Below, piece by piece: positions 46,963-57,111 of a stretch of DNA of 64,000 nucleotides. This stretch comes from Arachis hypogaea (lineage: Eukaryota; Streptophyta; Magnoliopsida; Fabales; Fabaceae). The position numbers were made by a program, and so were the translations under genes. The notes beneath the pieces are model-generated. The model was not told where the DNA came from. It did no database searches and worked only from the letters and a program-made list of their open reading frames with translations. The first letter of the stretch is position 1, and the number at the start of each line of letters is the position of its first letter. Where the stretch lies: positions 96,187,827 to 96,251,826 of the forward strand of contig NC_092041.1 in assembly GCF_003086295.3 (NCBI RefSeq), read 5' to 3'.

Positions 46963-48473
46963 TGGTGCACGAAATTGCAATCACACTTTTTCAATTCCGC
47001 ACAACTAACCAGCAAGTGCACTGGGTCGTCCAAGTAATACCTTACGTGAGTAAGGGTCGATCCCACGGAGATTGTCGGCTTGAAGCAAGCTATGGTTATC
47101 TTGTAACTCTTAGTCAGGATATCAATAATTATTAAGTTTAATTGTGAAAAGTATGGGAACATGAAATAAGTACTTGTTTTGCAGTAATGGAGAACTGGTT
47201 GAGGTTTTGGAGATGCTCTATCTTCTGAATCTCTGCTTTCCTACTGTCTTCTTCTTCAAGCACGCAAGGCTCCTTCCATGGCAAGATGTATGTAGGGTTT
47301 CACCATTGTCAATGGCTACCTCCCATCCTCTCAGGGAAAATGTTCAACGCGCTCTATCACAGCACGGCTAATCATCTGTCGGTTCTCAATCAGGTCGGAA
47401 TAGAATCCATTGATTCTTTTGCGTCTGTCACTAACGCCCAACCTTCAGGAGTTTGAAGCTCATCACAGTCATTCAATCCTTGAATCCTACTCAAAATACT
47501 ACAGACAAGGTTTAGACCTTCCGGATTCTCTTAAATGCCACCAGCAATTCTAGCTTATACCACGAAGATTCTGATTAAGGAATCCAAGAGATATCTACTC
47601 AATCTAAGGTAGAACGGAGGTGGTTGTCAGGCACACGTTCATAGGTGAGAATGATGATGAGTGTCACGAATCATCACATTCATCAGGTTTAGGAACAAGT
47701 GATATCTTAGAATAGAAGCAAGTGTGTTTGAATGAATAACAGTAGTAATTGCATTAATCCATCAAGACACAGCAGAGCTCCTCACCCCCAACCATGGGGT
47801 TTAGAGACTCATGCTGTAGAAGATACAATGAGAAACGTCTAAAGTGTCATGAGGTGTAGATATAATGTCAAAATATCCTATTAATAGTGAACTAGTAACC
47901 TAGGGCATACATAAATGAGTAAATGACGTAAAAATCCACTTCCGGGGTCCACTTGGTGTGTGCTTGGGCTGAGCATTGAAGCTTTCATGTGTAGAGACTT
48001 TTTCTGGAGTTAAACGCCAGCTTTTATGCCAGTTTGGGCGTTTAACTCCAATTTTTATGCCAGTTCCGGCGTTAAACGCTGGGAATTCTAAAGCTGATTT
48101 TCAACGCCGGTTTGGGCCATCAAATCTTGAGCAAAGTATGGACTATTATACATTGCTGGAAAGCCCAGGATGTCTACTTTCCAAAGCGGTTGAGAGCGCG
48201 CCAATTGGGCTTCTGTAGCTCCAGAAAATCCACTTCAAGTGCAGGGAGGTCAGAATCCAACAGCATCTGCAGTCCTTTTCAGCCTCTGAATCAGATTTTT
48301 GCTCAGGACCCTCAATTTCAGCCAGAAAATACCTGAAATCTCAGAAAAACACACAAACTCATAGTAAAGTCCAGAAAAGTGAATTTTAACTAAAAATTAA
48401 TAAAAATATAATAAAAACTAACTAAAATATACTAAAAACAATGCCAAAAAGCGTATAAATTATCCGCTCATCA
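46963..48473 (-). repeat. 5' LTR of element 3
   Basis: 1,511 bp. It contains a palindrome array (48004, 48034, 48066 and a degenerate fourth) spaced 30-32 bp, and CGTGCACCA at its end. Confidence 0.92.
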
Positions 48474-49616
48474 CGCACGCGCACGCGTGACGTTGATCAC
48501 GTGACCTTATTAAAGTGAATTCGCTGGGGGCGATTTCTGAGCTTTCCAGGCCCAAATCTAACTCATTTCTAAAGCTGTTTGATACAGAACTCAAGATGGG
48601 TCAAGGGAGGAGCAATTAGGTAGTGTAGGAAACATGCCATAGGTTTGTTCTAGAGAGAGAAGCTCCCTTTTCTCTCTAGAAATTAGGGTTCTTAGTTTAG
48701 ATTTCTCTTAGATTTAGGTTTAATCACTTGTTTTGATTTAGTTTCCTTTACTTTTTCTTGATTTGCTTCAATCTTCTTAGTTTTTCTTGTTATTTCCTTT
48801 ATTTTACCATTTTTCATGTTTATGAGCACTTTGTTGATTTTAATTTCACTTAATGCAATTTTTGTTTGATGTTCTTATGGTTAATTACTTTGTTGATTGT
48901 TACTTTTCTTGCATTAGGTAGTAGTAGATTTTATTCTTCCTTGCAATTTTATGATGCTTTCCTTTTATGCTTTCCAAGTATTTGACAAAATGCTTGGTTG
49001 GATGTTAGAGTAGTTTTTGAGCATTCTTGGCTTGGAAAGAGAAATTAGGAAATCTTGAGTCATTAATACCCAATTTAGATTGGTGATCTAGAGTTGTTAG
49101 TTAATATTGTTTCTATTGACTCTAATCTCTTGCTAATTCAATTAGTAAGTTAATTAGGACTTATGGATTGAGATTAACTAGCCCTATTTGACTTTCTCTC
49201 TATATGAAGATAACATTATACCTTATTCCTATGTTGGAGATGACGAAATAGGATTAGATCTTGTTAAGTATTGTATTATGATTAATGACTAGGATAGAAA
49301 ACCTATATTCTCAATCCTTGCCATGGATGTCTCTTTTTAGTAATCACTATCTTTAATTGTTTGCTTTACATTTCTTGCCTTTTTAATTTCTTGTTTTAAC
49401 AACCCAACCCCCTTTAATCTTATAACCGATAATTGAGCACTCGATTGTGATTCCTAGGGAGAACGACCCGGGACTAATACTCTCAGTTATTTTTATTGGG
49501 TTGGACTTGTGACAACCAAAATTAAACTTTGCTTTGAGGATCAATTGTCGGTTTAGGTTATGCTCACAACAAAATTATTTTGTTAAATTCCGAAATGGTA
49601 TAAATCCTCACTATCA
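48474..49616 (+). repeat. Family II 5' LTR, second part
   Basis: It starts with the second CGCAC copy and continues the interrupted LTR (CGCACGCGCACGCGTGACG). It contains CTCTCTAGAAATTAGGGTT, matched at 53150-53180 in the 3' LTR, and ends CCTCACTATCA before the primer site. Confidence 0.82.
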
Positions 49617-49621
49617 AGTTT

Positions 49622-49638
49622 GTGCGCCGTTACCGGGG
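49622..49638 (+). other. Primer binding site of family II (tRNA-Asp-like)
   Basis: GTGCGCCGTTACCGGGG, the main family's site with three mismatches. Confidence 0.75.
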
Positions 49639-49837
49639 AATCGTAATGTGTGCTTGTTATTGGTTATTGTATATATGTCAATATTGTGAATAGCTTGATT
49701 TTTTGTTTGTTTGCTAGTTTTGCTAGTTGTAGGACTTTACTTTCTTTGTTTCTTGTTAGCTTTTGCTTTTGTTTTCCCTTTCACCTTGAATTCTCACCCT
49801 TTTGGCTGTGCGTTTGATTCAAACTATGTTGTAGGAA

Positions 49838-51477
49838 ATGGAAGCTTTAAATGAAGGATTGCATCATGGATTTAGAGATCAAAGATGGGAGGAGTCCCAA
49901 GCTTATGGACAACTTCCATGGCAACACCCTCCTCTGGTTTCTTATGGGTACAATCTGACTCCTAATGTATATTGACTTAATAGATGTGGCGTCCCTCATT
50001 GTGGTTGTCAACCACAATCACCATATGCATATGACCTCTCCCTCAATATAGCCCCCAACAACCCTACTCACAAGCCTCATACCACTATTCACCTCCATAT
50101 GATCCTAACCCATATCCACCATACCAACCACCATATGAGCCATACTTAGAGCCACCACCATTCCAACATCAATATTCTCAAGAACCATCAATCCCATATA
50201 CATCACCTCCATATCCTTACCAAGATCGACCACCTTCCAATTATGAACCCTTTTCCCCAAACAATGAACTCTCCTTCTCACCATCACCTTCGGTGAATGA
50301 AGCCTTCCAACCCTTCATGCAAGAACAACAAGACCTATATTCTCAACTTCAAAAGCAAGAAGAGGAGCAGAAGGGGTTAGAAACCATGTTAGCTACTATG
50401 ACTGAAGTTGCTAACTGCATGGCCTCCTACCTAAGCTCATTTATTCAAGACACTCCCATTGACGAATGTGGATGATCAACCAATGAGTATACCAAGGGAG
50501 TGAATTTGGAGCTTCAAAGTGAAGAAGAGGAGTTGAAGCAAGAATCACAACCAAGGGAGAAAGTTGTGATAATTGAGCCGGAAGGAGTGGCTGGAGAATT
50601 AGGAGAGGTTGAACAAGGATTGGACTCAATCATTGATGAGTTCTTGTCTGCACTAACAAATCACCTCAATGATCCTATTGAGCTTTCTTCCATTGAACTT
50701 GAAAGCAATGTTAAGGAGGGTGTGAAACCTCCAAAGAATAGGATGAATGATGAAGAATTGGAAGAAGTTGAACAAGCAACAAATCTTCCTCTTGAGGATG
50801 ATTCCACACCAACACATGTTCCTTTTGTATTTGAGGAGTCTCCTTCCATTAAAATTGAGGTTGATGTTGAGATAAGTTCCACATTACCTCTAAGTTGTGA
50901 CACGAAGGATGGAGAGGAGCTAGAAGAGGTTGGTGAGAAAGTGATTGAATGTGAAGAACTTTGTCAAGAAGTGGACATGGAAGATGCTTGTCAAGAGGTA
51001 GAGGTAGTCAAAGAAGAGCACAAAGGAGTGAAGCTCACATTGTCAAAGTTGTTAGAGACCTCTCTTCCTAAGCAACCATCTATTCTTTCATTCAAGTGGG
51101 TAAATCTCTTATCTCTAAACTTTGTTATTCTACTTGAATATGGTTTGCTTGAAATGGATGGCCAACTTAGAGCTCTTTGTAGAATGAAAAGCAAGAAAGA
51201 GTTGGTTAGTGGTTGGTACCACAATTCAAGGTTTACTATGGTTGCCTCATCTATGTTTAAGTGCAATAATTGGTGTAGTGCTACATTGAATGGGCCTAGG
51301 AAGGTGTTTGGGTGCCTAATTGAGAATTCACAAGCCTTGTCACCCGGATTGAACTATGGTAGTCAAAAAGACGATGGGTGCAAAACACAGTTTGGGACCC
51401 CGGAATTCATTTCAACAATCAACACTCTTGGGGTCTTGTCACTTGCTCAAGCTTACTTGAAGGCCTTGTGCACCTAA
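49838..51477 (+). pseudogene. Unknown ORF of family II, broken
   Basis: I do not recognise this protein. It begins MEALNEGLHHGFRDQRW at 49838. A stop (near 49975) and a change of frame follow, then a Pro/Tyr-rich stretch (PYPPYQPPYEPYLEPPP, about 50110-50160), a Gln/Glu-rich probable coiled coil (50320-50400) and TGA at 50473-50475. The frame continues as a 325-codon acidic stretch rich in EELEEVE and ending in a non-acidic domain (EYGLLEMDGQLRALCRMKSK, ELVSGWYHN, PEFISTINTLGVLSLAQAYL). It stands where gag would stand but shows no gag, protease or RT motif. A diverged gag-like protein is one possibility. Confidence 0.6.
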
Positions 51478-51603
51478 TTTGAGATCCTGGTGGACATTGG
51501 ATATGCAAACATTAGTGGGGATTCAAGGATGAGTACAAGCATAAGCCACCATAGCAAGGACCCCATCAATGGTCCAACTTAAGGACTTTAAATAAAAGTG
51601 CTA

Positions 51604-51621
51604 GGTGGGAGACACCCCACC
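51604..51621 (+). other. Post-ORF hairpin of family II (GGTGGG-AGACAC-CCCACC)
   Basis: A 6-bp stem 126 nt after the ORF stop, preceded by AAAGTGCTA. It has the shape and loop size of the main family's post-pol hairpin, with different stem bases. Confidence 0.7.
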
Positions 51622-51889
51622 ATGGTAAACTCTTTCCATTCTCTTGTAAATATAATCAATGAATGAATTGAGTTTCCATTGTTAGGTAGTTTTCTTCCTT
51701 TTTATAGTCTTGTATACATTGCTTAGTTACATGTTAAAATAGGTTTAATTTCATGTTTGATTTTGTTTGTTTGGTTTATTTGGGAGTCTAGTATGTTAAA
51801 TAAGGTTTTATGGTATTTTGATAGCTGTTGGGAGGTTTGGAATGCTTGGTTTGGTGCTAGAACTTAGAAAATTTTAAAAAATAGAGCAC

Positions 51890-52195
51890 CCAGCCACGTG
51901 TCCGCATCACCCACGCGTACGGGTGACCGCCCAAGTTTCCAACCCCTCACGCATATGCCTCGCCCACGCGTATGCGTGACACCGCAAAATTTTTAGTCGC
52001 AGTACAAAAACCAGAGTTGTACGCGTTGTGTGCTGAAATTGTGCTTCTAGCACAATTTTGACCCAAGCGTATGCGTGAGCTACGCATACGCGTCATCTCT
52101 CTCTGTGCACTATCACGCGTGTGCATCGATGATGTGTACGCATCACACCTCACTTCTGCTACTCACGCGTGACGTGAAGCGTACGCGTGACTTAC
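51890..52195 (+). repeat. CACGCGTACGCGTGA-type palindrome cluster (family II)
   Basis: At least eight variants of CACGCGTATGCGTGAC in both orientations, between the hairpin and the 3' LTR. Spacing is irregular (about 15-36 bp). The LTRs carry the same motif (36940-36999, 48474-48500, 52895-52980). Confidence 0.8.
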
Positions 52196-52448
52196 TGCCC
52201 TGTTTCACCCACCTACTTTTCTTCTCCTCTTTCCATTTCTTTCCTTCTTCTCTCTTCTCTTCTTTTCTTTCCCTTCTTCAACCATCATCCAACACTATCA
52301 ATCACCATCTATCACCATCTCTTTTAGTTAGTTAGTTTGTTAGTTATTTAGTTAGTTTAATTTTTGTTTAATTTTCTATTTTTGGTGCTAAATGTTGGAT
52401 TATTAATCTTGTTTGCTATTTATTGCTGCTGATTACTGATAGGATGCT

Positions 52449-53908
52449 TGATACACCACTATTTTGTGGTATATCTTGTGCTTAATTGAGTGGATTTTAC
52501 CCACTAATCTCACATTTATTCATATAAATTGCATGTTTTACATTTTTCCTTCCTGATTTTGTGCTATAATTGAAAACATGCTTTTTTGGCCTTAAATTCA
52601 CTATTTTTAATCCTCTCTTATTACCATTCGATGCCTTGATATGCGTATTTAGTGTTTTCAGAGATTACAAGGCAGGAATGGCTTAGAGGATGGAAAAGAA
52701 GCATGCAAAAGTGGAAGGAATACAAGAAGCTGAAGGAACTGCAAAGTTGTCAACCCTGACCTCTTCGCACTCAATCAATGATAACTTGAGTTACAAAGAT
52801 CCAAATGAGACGGTTTTAGTTGCGTTGGAAAGCTAACATCTGGGGCTTCGAAATGATAGATAATTTGCTATAGTGGCCATGCAGCTAGGTGATGCGTATG
52901 TGCACTTGACGCGCACGCGCACATTGGCGAAAAGTCCATCGGCGTGCACACGCACCTGGCACGTATGCGCGACATGCGCGAAGTATTGCAACTACAGAAA
53001 TCGCCCCAGTTTTTGGGGCTATTTTGACCCAGTTTTCAGCCCAGAAAATATAGATTAGAAGCTGTAGAGTGGGGGAATTTCTTCATTCAACACACAACTT
53101 ACCATTATTAACAATTTTAGGTTTTAGATGTAGTTTTCTAGAGAGAGAGGCTCTCTCCTCTCTCTAGGTTTTAGGATTTAGGATTTCTCTTAGTTTTAGG
53201 TTTATTTCTTTCCAATTCCAGGTTCAATGTTCCTTTAATTTAGTTTCTCTTCTACTTTTATTTATTCTACTACTTTAATTTATGAATTCTCATGTTAGAT
53301 TTGATTTCTCTTATTAATGCAATTTGAGGTATTTCATGTTTATTGCTTGCTTCTCCGTTTGTTGTTATTGAATCTATTGGCTTTGGTTGAGTAATTGATG
53401 ACACTTGAGTTATCAAACTCCTTTGTTGATTGATAATTGAAATTTGCTAGTTGATTTGAATTCCACTAACTCTCTTCCTTCCATAGGAGTTGACTAGGAC
53501 CTGGGGAATCAAATTGATTTATCCACTTGACTTACCTTCATGGTTAGAGGGTGACCAAGTGGGAGCAATGAATAATTCTCATCACAATTGATAAGGATAA
53601 CTAGGATAGGACATCCAGTTCTCATACCTTGCCAAGAGCTCTTCTAGTTATTAATTTACTTTCTTGCCATTTTATTTCCTTGCTCCCTTATTCAAAAACC
53701 CCAAAAGATACCTTTACATAACCAATTATAAGCACACTTCCCTGCAATTCCTTGAGAGATGACCCGAGATTTAAATACTTCGGTTTATTTTTATTGGGCT
53801 TGTTACTTGTGACAACCAAGTTTTTGTACGAAAGGATTCTTGTTGGTTTAGAAGCTACACTTTCAATGAGAATTTATTTGTGAAATTCTAGACCACGCAG
53901 GAGTCCGC
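52449..53908 (+). repeat. Family II 3' LTR
   Basis: It starts TGATACACCACTATTTTGTG and matches the split 5' LTR through most of its length. It ends at CAGGAGTCCGC, where the LTR of element 4 begins at once; the last few bases present in the 5' LTR (TATCA) appear lost. Confidence 0.78.
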
Positions 53909-55542
53909 TGATGAGCGAATAATTTATGCGCTTTTTTGGCATTGTTTTTAGGTAGTTTTTAGTAGGATCTAGCTACTTTTAGGGATGTTTTTATTAGTTT
54001 TTATACAAAATTCACATTTCTGGACTTTACTATGAGTTTGTGTGGTTTTTTGTGATTTTAGGTATTTTCTGGCTAAAATTGAGGGACCTGAGCAAAAATC
54101 TGATAGGAGGCTGACAAAGGACTGCTGATGCTATTAGATTCTGACCTCCTTACACTCAAGATGGATTTTCTGGAGCTACAGAACTCCAAATGGTGCGCTA
54201 TCAACTTCGTTGGAAAGTATACATCCAGGGCTTTTTAGCAATATATAATAGTTTACACTTTATTCGAGTTAAGACGACGCAAACTGGTGTTCAACGCTAG
54301 TTTCAGGATGCATTCTGGAGTAAAACGCCAGAAACACGTCACAAACCAGAGTTAAACACCAAAAATACATTACAACTTGGCGTTTAAACCCAAGAGAAGC
54401 CTCTGCACGAGTAAAGCTCAAGCTCAGCCCAAGCACACACCAAAGTGGGCCCCGGAAGTGGACTTTTGAACTTAGACTTATTTCTGTAAACCGAAGTAAC
54501 TAGTTTACTATAAATAGAACTTTTTACTATTGTATTAGTCATCTTGGTGATCCCGGTTCCCTCTCTGGGCCTGGAACCAATGAACACCTTTATCACCTAT
54601 GTATTTTCAATGGTGGAGTTTCTACACACCATAGATTAAGGTGTGGAGCTTTGCTGTACCTCGAGAATTAATGCAATTACTATTGTTCTTCTATTCAAAA
54701 TCAAGCTTATTCTTTATTCTAAGATATCACTCGTACTTCAGCCTGATGGATGTGATGATCCGTGACACTCATCATCATCTGTCCTTATGAACGCGTGCCT
54801 GACAACCACTTCCGTTCTACAAGCGAAAGCTAGAGTGTGTATCTCTTGGATTCCTGACTCACGACGCATGGTTGCCTCGCCTGACAACCGAGCCTCCCAT
54901 TCCGTGAAATCAGAGTCTTCGTGGTATAAGCTAGAATTATTGGTGGCCCTTTCTAAGATCCAGAAAGTCTAAACCTTGTTTGTGGTATTCCGAGTAGGAT
55001 CTGAGATGGGATGACTATGATGAGCTTCAAACTCGCGAGTGTTGGGTGTAGTGACAGACAAAAAAAGATCAATTGATCCTATTCTGACATGATTGAGAAC
55101 CGACAGATGATTAGCCGTGCTGTGACAGAGCATTTGGACCATTTTCACTCAGAGGACGGGAGGTAGCCATTGACAACGGTGAAACCCAACATACAGCTTG
55201 CCATGGAAAGGGGTAAGAATGATTGGATGAAAGCAGTAGGAAAGCAAAGATTCAGAAGGAACACAGTATCTTCATGCGCTTATCTGAAATTCCCACCAAT
55301 AAACTACATAAGTATCTCTATCTTTACTTTATGCTTTATTTATTTTTATTTTCAAAAACCATTATAACCATTATAATCTGCCTGACTAAGATTTACAAGA
55401 TGATCATAGCTTGCTTCATACCAAAAATCTCCGTGGGATCGACCCTTACTCACGTAAGGTATTACTTGGACGACCTAGTGCACTTACTGGTTAGTTGTGC
55501 GAAGTTGTGAAGAATGTGAGTGAACCATAGTATTGTGCACTA
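53909..55542 (+). repeat. 5' LTR of element 4 (subtype A)
   Basis: It starts TGATGAGCGAATAATTTATG and ends GTGCACTA, 1,634 bp. A TATA-like CTATAAATA lies at 54508-54516. The palindromes (54284-54395) are more decayed than in other LTRs but keep about 31-bp spacing. Confidence 0.88.
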
Positions 55543-55548
55543 AGTTTT

Positions 55549-55632
55549 TGGAGCCATTTCTAGGAATTGTTCGAGTTATGAAAAGTATGAATCATAATTT
55601 TGCCGATCAAGTTTTTGGCACCGTTGCCGGGG
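55549..55632 (+). other. Duplicated LTR-end/primer-site region of element 4
   Basis: The first primer site is degenerate (TGGAGCCATTTCTAGGA, 55549-55565). About 45 bp later a copy of the LTR end (ATCATAATTTTGCCGATCA) is followed by AGTTTT and a better site (TGGCACCGTTGCCGGGG, 55616-55632). The string AATTGTTCGAGTT or GATTGTTTGAGTT follows each. Confidence 0.75.
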
Positions 55633-57111
55633 ATTGTTTGAGTTTGGACAACTGACGGTTCATCTTGTTGCTCAGATTAGGTAATTTTCTTTTGAAAAAT
55701 TTGTCAAAAATCTTTCCAAAAAATTTTCTTTGTTTTCGTTTTTCCAAAATTATTTTTTGAAAAATCCAAAAAAATTAACAAAATCATAAAAACCAAAAAA
55801 TATTTTTGCGTTTCTTGTTAGAGTCTAGTGTCAATTTTTAAGTTTGGTGTCAATTGCATGTTTTTAAAAATTTGTGCATTTTTTTCGAAAATCTCATGCA
55901 TGGTGTTCTTCATGATCTTCAAGTTTTTCTTGATAAGTCTTCTTGTTTGATCTTCATATTTTCTTGTTTTGTGTCTTTTGTTGTTTTTCATATGCATTTT
56001 TGCATTCATAGTGTCTAAGCATAAAAAATTTCTAAGTTTGGTGTCTTGCATGTTTTTTTTTTCTTGAAAATTTTTCAAAAATAAATCTTGATGTTCATCT
56101 TGATCTTCAAAGTGTTCTTGGTGTTCATATTGACATTCATAGTGTTCCTGCATGCATCATGTGTTTTGATCCAAAATTTTCATGTTGTGAGTCATTTTTG
56201 TGTTTTTCTCTCTCATCATTAAAAATTTAAAAATAAAAAAATATATTTCCCTTATTTCTCTCAAAAATTCAAAATCTTTGGGTTGACTTAATAAAAAATT
56301 TTTAAAATAAGTTATTTCTTGTTAGTCAAGTCAAGATTTCAATTTTAAAAATCTTATCTTTTCAAATTTTTTTTTCAAAATCAAATCTTTTCTTTTTCCT
56401 TTTGTTATTTTCGAAAAAGTTTTTAAAATTGATTTTCAAAATCTTTTTCTTATCTTTATTTCAAATTTTCGAAAACTTTGCTAACAATTAATGTGATTGA
56501 TTTAAAAATTTGAAGTTTGTTACTTTCTTGTTAAGAAAGGTTCAATCTTTAATTTCTAGAATCATATCTTTTAGTTTCTTGTTAGTCAAGTCATCAATTT
56601 TAAAAAAATCAAATCTATTTCAATCATATCTTTCCAATCATATCTTTTTCAAAAATCTTTTCTAACTTCCTATCTTTTCAAAAATTGATTTTCAAATCTT
56701 TTTCAACTAAGTAATTGATTTTTTTGTTTGTTTACTATTTCTTATCTTTTTCAGAACCACCTAACTACTTTTCTCTCTCTAATTTTCGAAAATTCCTCAC
56801 CCCTTTTCAAAATTCTTTTAATTAATTAATTGTTTCAAATTTTAATTTTAATTTCTTCTTTTAATTTTCGAAAAATCACTAACCATTTTTCAAAAACAAT
56901 TTTCGAAAATTCTCTCCCTCTCATCTCTTTCTATTTATTTTATTTATCTACTAACACTTCTCTTCTACTCAAAATTCGAACCCTTTCTTCTACTCTGTGT
57001 TCGAATTTTTCTCTTCTTCATTCTTATTCTTCTCTTCTTCCACTCACATAATGGAATCTCTATACTCTGACATAGATGATTCCTCTTCTTTTTGGTTCTC
57101 TTCTTTTTCAT
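55633..57111 (+). other. Leader of element 4
   Basis: T-rich, with AAGTTTGGTGT at 55840-55850 and 56034-56044. Unlike the leaders of elements 2 and 5 it has no palindrome array. Confidence 0.7.

Larger units (their letters stand above)
37000..48473 (-). mobile_element. Complete Athila-type element (element 3), minus strand, with 5-bp target duplication
   Basis: An 11.5-kb element with LTRs 46963-48473 (5') and 37000-38521 (3'), a primer site, gag-pol, env-position ORF, two hairpin modules and palindrome arrays. It is flanked by CGCAC on both sides (36995-36999 and 48474-48478). The first 350 bp of the two LTRs differ at about 8 positions by eye, a few percent, so the insertion is fairly recent. 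It is the autonomous-type relative of elements 2, 4 and 5, but its frames are broken. Confidence 0.93.
36638..53908 (+). mobile_element. Non-autonomous LTR retrotransposon 'family II', interrupted by element 3
   Basis: The LTRs start TGATCAACCCCAATTTTGTG (36638) and TGATACACCACTATTTTGTG (52449). The 5' LTR is split by element 3 and resumes at 48474. The primer site is at 49622, one unknown ORF follows, and no gag, protease or RT domain is recognisable in 2.8 kb of internal sequence. Without the insertion it would be about 5.8 kb. It lies in a copia RT gene; the 3' LTR border is joined directly to the LTR of element 4, so no target duplication can be read. Confidence 0.78.
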
